The translations under genes and the position numbers were made by a program. Below, one piece after another: positions 53,895 through 62,537 of a DNA stretch of 64,000 nucleotides; positions within the stretch are counted from its first letter, which is position 1; each line of letters opens with the position of its first letter. The stretch comes from an uncultured Winogradskyella sp. (GTDB lineage: Bacteria; Bacteroidota; Bacteroidia; Flavobacteriales; Flavobacteriaceae), in NCBI RefSeq assembly GCF_947496485.1, contig NZ_CANMCZ010000007.1, positions 62,001 to 126,000 of the forward strand. Reading direction: 5' to 3'. A model generated the notes under the pieces. The model did not search any database and was not told the origin of the DNA. It was given only the letters and a program-made list of their open reading frames with translations.

Positions 53895-54869
53895 TTACTT
53901 AAAAAAAGAATCTACAAATTCATACTTATTGAACACTTGTAAATCTTCAATACCTTCACCTACTCCAATATATTTTACAGGTATTTGAAACTGGTCACTG
54001 ATTCCAATCACCACTCCACCTTTTGCCGTTCCGTCCAATTTAGTAACCGCTAACGATGTCACTTCAGTTGCTGCTGTAAAGTGTTTTGCTTGCTCAAAAG
54101 CATTTTGACCTGTTGAACCATCTAGTACTAGTAATACATCGTGAGGTGAATTATCAACCACTTTTTGCATCACACGTTTTACTTTGGTTAGCTCATTCAT
54201 TAAGTTCACCTTATTATGCAAACGACCTGCAGTATCTATGATTATAACATCAGCGTCTTGATTGACACCAGATTGTAAAGCATCAAAAGCTACTGAAGCA
54301 GGATCAGATCCCATTTCTTGTCTAATCATTGGTACATCTACACGATCTGCCCAAACCTGCAATTGATCTATTGCGGCAGCTCTAAACGTATCTGCTGCAC
54401 CAAGAACTACTTTCAAGCCTTGCTTTTTAAACTGATAAGCCAATTTACCTATGGTTGTGGTTTTACCCACTCCATTAACTCCAACCACCATAAGTACATA
54501 AGGTGTTTTAGAGCCATCTTCTTGCTTTGGTAAATTAGGAATGGTGTATTCCGTTTCTTCACCAGACTTAGTTTCTGATAATAAGGCTGCAATTTCCTCT
54601 CTTAGTATTTGATTAAGTTCAGAAGTACCTAAGTATTTATCTTTCGCAACACGTGCTTCTATACGCTCAATGACTTTTAGTGTTGTATTAACACCAACAT
54701 CACTGGTTACTAAGATTTCTTCAAGATTATCTAAAACATCATCATCTACTTTAGATTTACCTGCAACTGCTTTATTTAATTTATTGAAAAAAGTGGATTT
54801 AGATTTCTCTAAACCTTTATCTAGTGTCTCTTTCTTTTCGGAAGAGAATATTTTTTTAAAAAAACTCAT
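53895..54869 (-). CDS. ftsY: Signal recognition particle receptor FtsY
   Basis: FtsY is the SRP receptor GTPase that docks ribosome-nascent chains at the inner membrane. The 324-residue product has a short N-terminal region, an N-domain four-helix bundle (about 20-100) and the G domain with P-loop GVNGVGKTT (130-138), DTFRAAA, DTAGRLHNK and TKLDGTAKGG, ending with the IGVGE element. It lacks the long acidic A domain of the E. coli protein, as usual in Bacteroidota. It follows the ribosomal protein genes on the minus strand but is separated by a terminator at 54954. Confidence 0.97.
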   Translation of the reverse strand: MSFFKKIFSSEKKETLDKGLEKSKSTFFNKLNKAVAGKSKVDDDVLDNLEEILVTSDVGVNTTLKVIERIEARVAKDKYLGTSELNQILREEIAALLSETKSGEETEYTIPNLPKQEDGSKTPYVLMVVGVNGVGKTTTIGKLAYQFKKQGLKVVLGAADTFRAAAIDQLQVWADRVDVPMIRQEMGSDPASVAFDALQSGVNQDADVIIIDTAGRLHNKVNLMNELTKVKRVMQKVVDNSPHDVLLVLDGSTGQNAFEQAKHFTAATEVTSLAVTKLDGTAKGGVVIGISDQFQIPVKYIGVGEGIEDLQVFNKYEFVDSFFK

Positions 54870-54953
54870 TGTATTCTATTTGCTTTGCATATCGCAACAA
54901 CCTTGCCTATACTAGTTTACTGCTAAGTTGTCATACCAGCTCAAATATAGCCA

Positions 54954-54984
54954 TAAAAAAACTGCTTTCAAACGAAAGCAGTTT
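54954..54984 (-). terminator. Intrinsic terminator of the rpmB-rpmG-DUF4295 operon
   Basis: The stem AAACTGCTTTC / GAAAGCAGTTT (11 bp) with loop AAAC is followed by a T-run on the minus strand, 25 bp after the DUF4295 stop. Confidence 0.85.
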
Positions 54985-55008
54985 CATAAATCTATATATA
55001 AATAGAAA

Positions 55009-55161
55009 TTATTTTTTGTTTAAAAAGTCATTGACAAATTCTGGTGCCATCACTGATTCTACGAACATATAAGCTCCAGTTTTTGGTGATTTTACCATTT
55101 TTATCGCTTTTGTCAAACGTTTTGATCCTGTCTGTAAAGATGCTACTGATTTCTTTGCCAT
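55009..55161 (-). CDS. DUF4295 small basic protein
   Basis: The 50-residue basic protein begins MAKKSVASLQTGSKRLTKAI and ends FVNDFLNKK. Its place directly after rpmG and its lysine-rich start match the DUF4295 family, a Bacteroidota-specific conserved small protein that may be associated with the ribosome. That role is inferred from context, not shown. The start ATG lies 6 bp after the rpmG stop. Confidence 0.85.
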   Translation of the reverse strand: MAKKSVASLQTGSKRLTKAIKMVKSPKTGAYMFVESVMAPEFVNDFLNKK

Positions 55162-55167
55162 GATTTC

Positions 55168-55350
55168 TTATTTTATCTCTTTATGAACTGTCATACGCTT
55201 AAGGATAGGATTAAATTTCTTAATCTCCATACGGTCTGGCGTATTCTTCTTGTTCTTTGTTGTAATATATCTCGATGTTCCTGGCTGACCAGAAGCTTTG
55301 TGCTCTGTGCACTCTAAGATAACTTGTATTCTATTTCCTTTTTTTGCCAT
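55168..55350 (-). CDS. rpmG: Ribosomal protein L33
   Basis: The 60-residue protein of the large ribosomal subunit shows the L33 signature: [26 protein letters not shown] and [18 protein letters not shown]. It lacks the zinc-binding Cys pairs (only one Cys is present), so it is the zinc-independent form. It lies between rpmB (27 bp) and DUF4295 (6 bp) in the usual Bacteroidota operon. Confidence 0.96.
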   Translation of the reverse strand: MAKKGNRIQVILECTEHKASGQPGTSRYITTKNKKNTPDRMEIKKFNPILKRMTVHKEIK

Positions 55351-55377
55351 TTTAAATTGACTTTAGCTTTTACGCTA

Positions 55378-55614
55378 TTATTTGTAAAATCCTTTTGCTC
55401 TAGCTTCTTTTAACATTGCACTGATACCAATTTTATTGATAGTCTTTAATGCTGATGTAGAAACTTTTAATGTTACCCACTTATCTTCTTCAGGAATAAA
55501 GAAACGCTTCTTAACTAAGTTTGCATTAAACTTGCGTTTTGTTTTATTCATCGCGTGAGAAACATTGTTTCCAACCATCGCTTTTTTCCCTGTAAGTTCA
55601 CAAACTCTTGACAT
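55378..55614 (-). CDS. rpmB: Ribosomal protein L28
   Basis: The 78-residue protein of the large ribosomal subunit has a typical start (MSRVCELTGKKAMVGNNVSH) and the L28 pattern NKTKRKFNANL, RFFIPEEDKWVTLKVS. It is the first gene of the rpmB-rpmG-DUF4295 operon. The 115-bp gap to cinA likely contains its promoter. Confidence 0.97.
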   Translation of the reverse strand: MSRVCELTGKKAMVGNNVSHAMNKTKRKFNANLVKKRFFIPEEDKWVTLKVSTSALKTINKIGISAMLKEARAKGFYK

Positions 55615-55729
55615 TGTATTCTTTCTTTAGGTCTATTATTTTTTTCTGTTTATAATAAATCCGAAAAATGTTTATTTTAAAACAGGGTGCAAATTTAATA
55701 AAACTTTGAGGTTTAGCAAAAATATATAT

Positions 55730-56974
55730 CTACTTTTTTTTAATTTCTTTTTGAAGCATTTCAAGGGCTTTATTTTTTGCCTTCACCGTTACTTTTTCTC
55801 TATGATTTCCAAAGTTAAAAACCTCAGAATACACCTTATCTTTTGTAGCTATTGCTATCCAAACTGTGCCTACTTCAGCATCTGAATCTCCTTTTGATGG
55901 TCCTGCATTACCTGTAGTACTAATAGCATAGTCACTATTAAATAAAGTAAGTACATTTTTCGCCATCGCTTCTGCTACTTCTTTACTTACTACTGAATTT
56001 GTAGCAATATCACTTTCGGGAACCTCTAAAATCTTTACTTTAGATTCTGTTGCATAACTCACAATACTCCCCTTAAAATATTTAGATGCACCTGGGTTAG
56101 CTGTAAATGCTTGTGCTATGTTTCCTCCTGTACAACTTTCAGCGATTGATAAAGTTTTACCCATTTCTGTTAATTGTACTCCGATTACTGCTTCTATAGA
56201 TTTGTCTTCTTCAAAACCAATAAAGACATCTTCTATTTGAGGTAGTAGCAAAGCAACTTGTTTTTCTATTTCAGCTTCAACTTTAGCTTTATCCATAGCT
56301 TTTCCAGATAACCGCAACCTTACTCTTCCTAAACTTGGTAGGTAAGCCAACTTTATAAAACTTGGTAAATTATCTTCCCAAACTTCAATACGTTTTGCTA
56401 ATGAGCTTTCACCTAAACCATAAGTTAATACAGTTTTGTGCATTATAAACGGAAACTTAAATTGTTCTCTAAGCTTAGGAATGACTAGGTCTAAAATTAA
56501 AGCCTTCATCTCATAAGGCACACCTGGAAGCGATACAAACACCTTACCATTTTTTTCCATCCACATTCCTGGAGCTGTACCATATTTATTCGTTAACACC
56601 TTTGCCTTAGATGGAACTAAAGCTTGGTGCTTATTCACCTCTAATAGAGGTATATTATATTTTGAGAATAGTTGTTCAACATTGGCCAGTACTTCTTCGT
56701 CTTCTACCAAAGTGTCATTAAAATATTGACATAAAGTGTGTTTGGTAATGTCATCTTTAGTAGGACCTAATCCACCGGTAATAATAATGATATCTGCATT
56801 TTCTTCAGCTTCCTGTAGTGATTTTAAGATATGTGCTTTATCATCTTGAACTGATGTAATCTGATATACGGAAATACCAATTTTATTGAATTCCTTACCA
56901 AGAAATGCCGAATTTGTATCTACAATCTGACCAATGAGAATCTCATCGCCAATAGTGATGATTTCTGCTTGCAT
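55730..56974 (-). CDS. cinA: CinA-family nicotinamide-nucleotide amidase / competence-damage protein
   Basis: The 414-residue cytosolic enzyme has the N-terminal MoCF-like COG1058 domain (AEIITIGDEILIGQIVDTNS, then IIITGGLGPTKDDIT) and the C-terminal PncC amidase domain (IAESCTGGNIAQAF, then ISTTGNAGPSKGD). Such proteins deamidate nicotinamide mononucleotide and hydrolyse ADP-ribose in NAD salvage. The usual family motif TGIAGP is replaced by TGNAGP, as in many Flavobacteriia. It directly abuts the Hpt gene and probably shares its transcript. Confidence 0.93.
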   Translation of the reverse strand: MQAEIITIGDEILIGQIVDTNSAFLGKEFNKIGISVYQITSVQDDKAHILKSLQEAEENADIIIITGGLGPTKDDITKHTLCQYFNDTLVEDEEVLANVEQLFSKYNIPLLEVNKHQALVPSKAKVLTNKYGTAPGMWMEKNGKVFVSLPGVPYEMKALILDLVIPKLREQFKFPFIMHKTVLTYGLGESSLAKRIEVWEDNLPSFIKLAYLPSLGRVRLRLSGKAMDKAKVEAEIEKQVALLLPQIEDVFIGFEEDKSIEAVIGVQLTEMGKTLSIAESCTGGNIAQAFTANPGASKYFKGSIVSYATESKVKILEVPESDIATNSVVSKEVAEAMAKNVLTLFNSDYAISTTGNAGPSKGDSDAEVGTVWIAIATKDKVYSEVFNFGNHREKVTVKAKNKALEMLQKEIKKK

Positions 56975-57316
56975 TTACAGTCCGAAATCGGCTTTTATTT
57001 CGTTGGTAGCATTTTCTACTGCTGTTAGAACGGATTGAAGTTGTCCATCGACACTTTTATCAGACTGCTCAAATTTTCCCCAATCTTGTACTTCGATGAG
57101 TTCATCTAAAACTCCAAGCTCAAATAAATCTATTGTAGGCTTCATTTTATGAGCTGCTTGGTAAACTTCTTTATAGTCTTTTGCTGGCACAGCTGTTCTT
57201 AAGCGTTCTGCATCTTCTGGCACTTCCTCTATAAAAGCTGCTGCTAGTGCTGCAACGAAATCTTCGTCGTTATCAGCCATTTCGCGTACACGGTGTAATT
57301 TATAATGTTCTGGCAT
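56975..57316 (-). CDS. Orphan histidine phosphotransfer (Hpt) domain protein
   Basis: The 113-residue protein is a single Hpt four-helix bundle. The motif AAHKMKPTIDLF contains the phospho-acceptor His56, preceded by EEVPEDAERLRTAV. It would shuttle phosphate between a hybrid kinase and a response regulator, neither of which is adjacent. The gene abuts FAH upstream and cinA downstream with no gap, which suggests co-transcription with metabolic genes. Confidence 0.88.
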   Translation of the reverse strand: MPEHYKLHRVREMADNDEDFVAALAAAFIEEVPEDAERLRTAVPAKDYKEVYQAAHKMKPTIDLFELGVLDELIEVQDWGKFEQSDKSVDGQLQSVLTAVENATNEIKADFGL

Positions 57317-57928
57317 TTATTTTATTTTTATAGAAAACAATTCTTCGTTTTCAATATATCCTTTTAATGTATCATTAGCAAATACCTTACCAACTCCTGC
57401 TGGCGTTCCTGTAAAGATAATATCTCCTATTTTTAAAGTAAAATATTTTGACACATATTCTATAAGTTCATCAATTTTCCACAGCATTAATTCTGTACTT
57501 CCTTGTTGAACGACGTCATCGTTTTTCTTTAAACTAAAGTTGATATTATTGACATCATCAAATTGAGTTTTTGGTAACCACTTCCCTATTACAGCAGCAC
57601 CATCAAAGGCTTTAGCTTTTTCCCATGGTAAGCCTTTTGCTTTTAATTGTGCTTGCAAATCGCGTGCTGTGAAATCAATTCCTAGTCCAATTTCATCGTA
57701 ATATTTATGGGCAAATTTTTTATCGATGTGCTTTCCTACTTTTTTGATTTTCACCAAAACTTCGACTTCGTGATGCACATCATCAGAAAAATCTGGAATA
57801 AAAAATGGTTGTTTCTTCAATAAAATCGCTGTATCGGGTTTTAAAAACACCACAGGATCTGTTGGCTTTTCGTTTTCTAATTCTTTAATGTGGTCGGTAT
57901 AGTTTCTACCTATGCAGATTAGTTTCAT
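57317..57928 (-). CDS. Fumarylacetoacetate hydrolase family protein
   Basis: The 203-residue protein has the FAH fold: ICIGRNYTDH near the N-terminus, the metal-binding acidic residues in HHEVEVLVKI, IGLGIDFTARDLQ, KAFDGAAVIGKWLP, and the conserved end IIFTGTPAGVGKV. Its length and motifs match the acylpyruvase/oxaloacetate tautomerase (FAHD1/YcgM) type. It acts on small dicarbonyl acids in the cytosol; the exact substrate cannot be assigned. It lies 16 bp after the exonuclease gene and directly before Hpt. Confidence 0.9.
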   Translation of the reverse strand: MKLICIGRNYTDHIKELENEKPTDPVVFLKPDTAILLKKQPFFIPDFSDDVHHEVEVLVKIKKVGKHIDKKFAHKYYDEIGLGIDFTARDLQAQLKAKGLPWEKAKAFDGAAVIGKWLPKTQFDDVNNINFSLKKNDDVVQQGSTELMLWKIDELIEYVSKYFTLKIGDIIFTGTPAGVGKVFANDTLKGYIENEELFSIKIK

Positions 57929-57944
57929 TCTAGATGATTAGCTT

Positions 57945-58721
57945 CTAACTCAATTTATTATTAAACTGACGCAATTTAATAGCAGTTAACACTTTTTTAG
58001 TATATAAAGGGAAATCCGCATTGAGCAACCAGCCAAAATAACCTGGTTCTTTTTCCATAACCTCTACTACTTTTTTGCCTTTGTGCTTTCCAAACGAAAA
58101 ACACTCTTCTCCTTCTTTATTAAAAATTAAAAAACCTGCAAAGTCAGCAAACTTTTTACGTGAGCTGAATTCCGCTAAGAATTTGGTGTCGTTTTCTAAT
58201 TCTTCGTATTTAGAGATTTGAGCTTTTAGGACTTCGTATGTAGCTTTAGTATCAGCTTCCGCACTATGAGCATCGCTTAAGTCTTTATCACAGTAAAACT
58301 TGTAAGCAGCAACTAAGGTTCGTTGTTCCATTTTATGAAAAATAGTCTGTACGTCTACAGATTGTCTGCCTTTCATATCAAAATCTATTTCTGCTCTAAG
58401 CATTTCTTCTGCCAATAAAGGAATATCGAAACGGTTAGAGTTAAAACCTCCTAAATCAGAATCTTTAATCATATTATAGATCTCTTTCGATAAGTCTTTA
58501 AAGGTAGGTTTGTCAGCCACATCAGCATCTGAGATACCATGAATAGCAGTTACCTCAGCAGGAATTGGCATCTCAGGATTGACTAACCAAGTTTTAGTAT
58601 CTTCTTTACCATTTGGATAAACTTTAAGGATAGATATTTCTACAATTCTGTCTTTTGAAATGTTGATTCCTGTAGTTTCTAAATCGAAAAAACAGATAGG
58701 CTTTGTTAGGTTGAGTTGCAT
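57945..58721 (-). CDS. DnaQ-like DEDDh 3'-5' exonuclease
   Basis: The 258-residue protein has the exonuclease motifs FFDLETTG (Asp13, Glu15), GFNSNRFDIPLL and HSAEADTKATYEVL (His and Asp of Exo III). The C-terminal 80 residues contain SFGKHKGKKVVEVMEKEPGY, a small domain often fused to these exonucleases. It could serve proofreading or DNA repair; polymerase association is not proven. The ATG at 58721 was chosen over an upstream TTG (58742). It is the first gene of the tight run exonuclease-FAH-Hpt-cinA. Confidence 0.88.
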   Translation of the reverse strand: MQLNLTKPICFFDLETTGINISKDRIVEISILKVYPNGKEDTKTWLVNPEMPIPAEVTAIHGISDADVADKPTFKDLSKEIYNMIKDSDLGGFNSNRFDIPLLAEEMLRAEIDFDMKGRQSVDVQTIFHKMEQRTLVAAYKFYCDKDLSDAHSAEADTKATYEVLKAQISKYEELENDTKFLAEFSSRKKFADFAGFLIFNKEGEECFSFGKHKGKKVVEVMEKEPGYFGWLLNADFPLYTKKVLTAIKLRQFNNKLS

Positions 58722-58791
58722 TGCTTTTATTTTGAAACTCAAAGATAAATAGAATATACAGAATAGCCTTGATTGGAATGAAAAAGCTGGC

Positions 58792-58822
58792 TTGACTTTG
58801 TAAAATTAAAAAGCTACCTTCG
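58792..58822 (+). promoter_or_regulatory. Possible promoter of the orphan gene at 58892
   Basis: TTG at 58792 and TACCTTCG at 58815-58822 (-7 with one mismatch to TAnnTTTG) are spaced by 20 bp. They lie 70 bp before the start. Confidence 0.35.
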
Positions 58823-58891
58823 TTTAATGTCTGATATAAGTCATTAAAACGGACTCATATCACTAAAGTTGTAAAACATTTAAAACGAACA

Positions 58892-59737
58892 TTGAGAATT
58901 CAAATTATCATATTGATTTTAATCGCAAATTGTGCTTTCGGACAAAAAAAAGTTACGATTGACCAAAATATTGTGAAATATGAAATTAAAGATGAATTTA
59001 ACCGATTTGACAATATTGCAAACGAACTTAAGAAATACAAAAGTTTTGATATAGAAATCAGCGAGAATTCAAATATTAAAATTTTAAACCAATACAGCAC
59101 AGGATTTACTGGACATACTATATGTTTTGAAATTGACAATAACCTAAACATCATAAATTCAGACTACGAATATTGGACTGATGTTGCTGAAATTGGAACA
59201 AAATATAAAATACTTGATATTGACTTTAAATTAAATCAAAATCCTTTTCAGGGAACAAACGGATTGCGAGGACAATATGAAATGAAAATAAAAAAGGTTA
59301 ATGAAAACGGAGAAATATTAAAGCAAATAACGTTTAAAGGCAAATTCAAATCTTTCAAAGGAATTGATAAGTCATCATCTGATTATTTATGGGCTTTGGA
59401 ACAAAACAAAGTATTTTACGGAATAACAAATGAAAACGGAGTTTATTTGCGTCCCGACAAGATGCCTTCCTTGAAATCTGACCATAAAGTTCTGACTGAA
59501 AAAATAAAAAAAATTAAAGGTTACAAGCCTAATAAAATAAGAGCTTTCGTAATCATAAATGAAAATGGGAAAATCGAAAAAGAACCGTTCAGATTTTTTG
59601 GAGATTTTAGAAAGTTAAATAAAGAAACACAAATTCAGGTTAAGGAATTGCTAATTGAATTTACTGATTGGTATCCAGCTTGTGTAAATGAAAAAGAAGT
59701 TAAATCACAAATTCCGATAGTAATTGGAATTGAATAA
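58892..59737 (+). CDS. Orphan exported protein of unknown function
   Basis: The family is not recognised. The 281-residue product has a signal-like N-terminus (RIQIIILILIANCAFGQ); the only start that keeps it is a TTG at 58892. The body is lysine-rich and beta/alpha mixed, with a C-terminal region (VIINENGKIEKEPFRFFG, then LLIEFTDWYPACVNEKEV) recalling the TonB-C-like pattern of short exported proteins. It sits alone between housekeeping operons, read against both, and is followed by the attC-like structured element at 59742. A recently acquired cassette is possible. Confidence 0.55.
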   Translation: MRIQIIILILIANCAFGQKKVTIDQNIVKYEIKDEFNRFDNIANELKKYKSFDIEISENSNIKILNQYSTGFTGHTICFEIDNNLNIINSDYEYWTDVAEIGTKYKILDIDFKLNQNPFQGTNGLRGQYEMKIKKVNENGEILKQITFKGKFKSFKGIDKSSSDYLWALEQNKVFYGITNENGVYLRPDKMPSLKSDHKVLTEKIKKIKGYKPNKIRAFVIINENGKIEKEPFRFFGDFRKLNKETQIQVKELLIEFTDWYPACVNEKEVKSQIPIVIGIE

Positions 59738-59741
59738 AAAA

Positions 59742-59879
59742 CGTGTTACAACACCGTGTATAATTAATTGCTTGGTCACTGCCGACTTACGAAAATTCCG
59801 CTGGAATTTTCTATCTGTGATTTGTTTGCTAACTTAGTTGCTTAACCACGCAACTAACCATACACAACAACGTTAAACG
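59742..59879 (+). repeat. attC-like structured element after the orphan gene
   Basis: The ends 59742-59771 and 59850-59879 are imperfect inverted repeats, best in GTGTATAATTAATTGC against GCAACTAACCATACAC (13 of 16 positions pair). A perfect inner hairpin GAAAATTCC/GGAATTTTC lies at 59791-59811. The right end contains GTTAAAC, a fit to the integron core GTTRRRY. The left end lacks a perfect RYYYAAC. Similar gene-flanking elements are common in marine Bacteroidota, in my recollection. No integrase is present in the window. Confidence 0.45.
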
Positions 59880-59898
59880 AAACTAATCAAAACCTATA

Positions 59899-59926
59899 AA
59901 AAAAGCACAGTTAAAACTGTGCTTTT
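59899..59926 (-). terminator. Intrinsic terminator of the E2 acyltransferase gene
   Basis: The stem AAAAGCACAGTT / AACTGTGCTTTT with short loop is followed by a T-run on the minus strand, 30 bp beyond the stop at 59956. Confidence 0.85.
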
Positions 59927-59955
59927 CGCTTTAATAATTTTTTCAAAAGAACAAA

Positions 59956-61341
59956 TTAGATTTCGCGAGAAGAATCCCAAGCCTCTAAATAATCTTTTAC
60001 ATATTTTACAAATTGGCCTCCTAGTGCGCCATTAACTACTCTGTGGTCGTAAGAATGTGATAAGAACATTCTGTAACGAATACCTATATAATCTCCTTCT
60101 GGTCCTTCGATAACAGCAGGTACTTTTCTAATAGCACCCAATGCTAAAATACCAACTTGAGGTTGGTTAATAATAGGTGTTCCCATAATACTTCCAAACG
60201 TACCAACATTAGTTACAGTATATGTGCCGCCTTGTATATCATCTGGATCTAATTTATTTTCTCTGGCACGTGTTGCTAAATCATTAACACGTTTTGCCAT
60301 TCCAAATAAATTAAGCTGATCTGCATTTTTAATTACAGGTACAATTAAATTGCCATCTGGTAACGCTGCTGCCATACCAACATTAATAGCTTTCTTTTTA
60401 ATGATTGAATCCCCTTGTACAGAAATATTCATCATAGGGAATTCTTTTAATGCTTTTGTAACCGCCTCCATAAAAATTGGAGTGAAGGTTAAATTCTCAC
60501 CTTCGCGTTTTAAGAACTCATCCTTAACTTTCTTTCTCCAGTTCCAAATGGTTGTGACATCTGCTTCTATAAACGACTGCACATGGGCAGATGTTTGTAT
60601 AGAATCTACCATGTACTTTGAAATGAGTTTACCCATTCGGCTCATTTCTATAATTTCATCGTCTCCAGAAGCTGTTATTGGTTTCGCAATAGCTTTTTCT
60701 TCAGTTTGCTTAACGGGAGCTTTAGCAGCTGTTTCAGTAACATTTACTTTTTGCTCAACAACAGGTTCATTTTTAGGAGCTTCAGCCTTAGCTACCACTG
60801 GTTGTGTTGTCTGAACTGGTGCAGAACCACGAGATGCAATATAGGCTTTGATATCATTTTTTGTAACACGATTATCTTTTCCTGTTCCAGGAATGGCATC
60901 TAGTTCACTTTGAGAAATACCTTCTTGCTTTGCTATATTTTTAACTAATGGTGAATAAAAACGGTCTTCTGAAGATATCACAGGTTCTACTAAAGTTTTT
61001 GCCGCTACAACAGTCTGCGCAACTTCAGCGACTACTTTAGGAGCTTCAGGTTCAACAGCTGGTTCGGGCTCAGTTGCTTTAACCTCAACAGTATCTCCTC
61101 CTTCTGTTTCTATTACTGCTAGGGTTTGTCCGACTTGTACAACATCGTCTACATTGAATAGCTTTTCAACCAAAACACCATCAACTTCACTTGGTACTTC
61201 ACTATCTACTTTGTCTGTTGCTATTTCTAAAACGGCTTCATCAGCTTCAATAGTATCTCCTACATCTTTAAGCCATGAGGTTATAGTTGCTTCCGCAACA
61301 CTCTCTCCCATTTTAGGTAACTTAAGTTCAAACTTTGCCAT
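59956..61341 (-). CDS. 2-oxo acid dehydrogenase E2 (dihydrolipoyl acyltransferase)
   Basis: The 461-residue product has an N-terminal lipoyl domain (2-78) with lipoylated Lys44 in ATDKVDSE, an Ala/Pro/Glu-rich linker (about 82-125), a peripheral subunit-binding domain (about 133-172, SPLVKNIAKQEGISQSELD) and a C-terminal acyltransferase domain whose active-site region reads SYDHRVVNGALGG. In a pyruvate or branched-chain 2-oxo acid dehydrogenase complex it transfers the acyl group to CoA. The type of complex is uncertain: no E1 or E3 gene is near, and branched-chain (bkdB-like) is slightly favoured by similarity in my recollection. Confidence 0.92.
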   Translation of the reverse strand: MAKFELKLPKMGESVAEATITSWLKDVGDTIEADEAVLEIATDKVDSEVPSEVDGVLVEKLFNVDDVVQVGQTLAVIETEGGDTVEVKATEPEPAVEPEAPKVVAEVAQTVVAAKTLVEPVISSEDRFYSPLVKNIAKQEGISQSELDAIPGTGKDNRVTKNDIKAYIASRGSAPVQTTQPVVAKAEAPKNEPVVEQKVNVTETAAKAPVKQTEEKAIAKPITASGDDEIIEMSRMGKLISKYMVDSIQTSAHVQSFIEADVTTIWNWRKKVKDEFLKREGENLTFTPIFMEAVTKALKEFPMMNISVQGDSIIKKKAINVGMAAALPDGNLIVPVIKNADQLNLFGMAKRVNDLATRARENKLDPDDIQGGTYTVTNVGTFGSIMGTPIINQPQVGILALGAIRKVPAVIEGPEGDYIGIRYRMFLSHSYDHRVVNGALGGQFVKYVKDYLEAWDSSREI

Positions 61342-61432
61342 ATTTATAATTTGAAGGTCTTTATTCTATAATCGATTGCAAAATTAATAAAAAAAGCGAT
61401 ATTTTATTGATTTTAATTCAATTATAACGATT

Positions 61433-62533
61433 TTAAAAGCGTATTATTTCGCCTCTTGTTATAGCACTATCACTTCCGAGGATAAATTTACTGTTTTTCG
61501 GCAATAATCTAAAGACTATATTTTCTTGTTTAGATTTTTTCTTCATATCATCAATAACAGCTTGTGTTTCCATTATGCCTAAATCGTAGATAACCAAAGT
61601 GTTATTTGGTATACTGTCTTTGATTTCAGTTCTAATAGCTATAGGTTGTTGCAGTTGTTGTTTTAAGGATTCCGGCAAGTCATTGGTGTAAATCACTATA
61701 TTTTGCGATGTTGCTTTTTTTGAATTTGGACTCTTTCTAATACTATATGCAACCTTAATAGCTAACCAAACCAGTGCATTGAATAAAATATTTCGCTTAA
61801 AATGTTTTTTATAAAATATCTGCATTGCTCCATAGAAACGTTTGGCATATTTAGAGTCTTTTAAAGTGCTTTCCCCTTTATAATGAATAACTGTAGTTTC
61901 TCCAAAATAATAGTTATCGTAGCCAGCTTTTAAAACTTTATAGGACAGATCGATATCTTCACCATACATAAAATAATCCTCGTCAAAGCCACCAACAGTA
62001 TTGTAAACCTCTTTTTTTACAAACATAAAAGCACCAACCAATACTTCGACCTCACCAACGGCATCAACTGCTAATTGATTAGCATAATAAGCCTTATCGC
62101 TACCCAATAGTTTCTTTAATGCTACTTTTGGCTTTGGAATATTACGCTTACTCTCTGGAAGAAATTTACCCTTTCCATCAATGAGCTGACAACCAACAAT
62201 TCCGAGGTTATTTTTAGTATCCACAAAACTGATTAGTTTAGTAAACGTGTCTTCTGCAACAACCGTATCTGGATTAAGAATACACAAATACTCACCTTTT
62301 GCTTTTGAAACACCAATATTATTTCCTTTTGAAAATCCTGAATTTTCTTTGTTTTCTATCAAATTTACAGCTGGAAATAATTGCTTTATCATAGCGCAAC
62401 TATCGTCCGGCGAATTGTTGTCTACAACTATAATTTCTGCATCAATATTTTGAATGGCAACCTCGACACTTTTTAGACATAATTCTAAAAAATAACGAAC
62501 ATTATAGTTTAATATGATTACTGATAACTTCAG
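61433..62533 (-). CDS. Family 2 glycosyltransferase, probable CTG start
   Basis: The 366-residue product has the GT2 (GT-A) fold: LSVIILNYNVRYFLELCLKS, VVDNNSPDD, then SGFSKGNNIGVSKAKGEYLC, LNPDTVV (DXD-like) and FDEDYFMYGEDIDLSYKVLK. A membrane-associated segment lies near residue 245 (ILFNALVWLAIKVAYSI). It probably adds a sugar to a polysaccharide or lipid. The first in-frame ATG (62392) would cut off the conserved first 47 residues including the first strand. The reading frame upstream holds a CTG at 62533, four bases after the recR stop, giving the typical start MKLSVIILNYN. Translation is probably coupled to recR. Confidence 0.85.
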   Translation of the reverse strand: MKLSVIILNYNVRYFLELCLKSVEVAIQNIDAEIIVVDNNSPDDSCAMIKQLFPAVNLIENKENSGFSKGNNIGVSKAKGEYLCILNPDTVVAEDTFTKLISFVDTKNNLGIVGCQLIDGKGKFLPESKRNIPKPKVALKKLLGSDKAYYANQLAVDAVGEVEVLVGAFMFVKKEVYNTVGGFDEDYFMYGEDIDLSYKVLKAGYDNYYFGETTVIHYKGESTLKDSKYAKRFYGAMQIFYKKHFKRNILFNALVWLAIKVAYSIRKSPNSKKATSQNIVIYTNDLPESLKQQLQQPIAIRTEIKDSIPNNTLVIYDLGIMETQAVIDDMKKKSKQENIVFRLLPKNSKFILGSDSAITRGEIIRF

Positions 62534-62537
62534 ACTA

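Noticed and set aside
58892..59879. Complete integron with integrase
   Set aside because: Only one attC-like element and one gene are seen; no tyrosine recombinase and no second core site.
60350..60814. Plus-strand open frame of 154 codons opposite the E2 gene
   Set aside because: Antisense of a clearly coding, conserved gene; the translation has no family resemblance.
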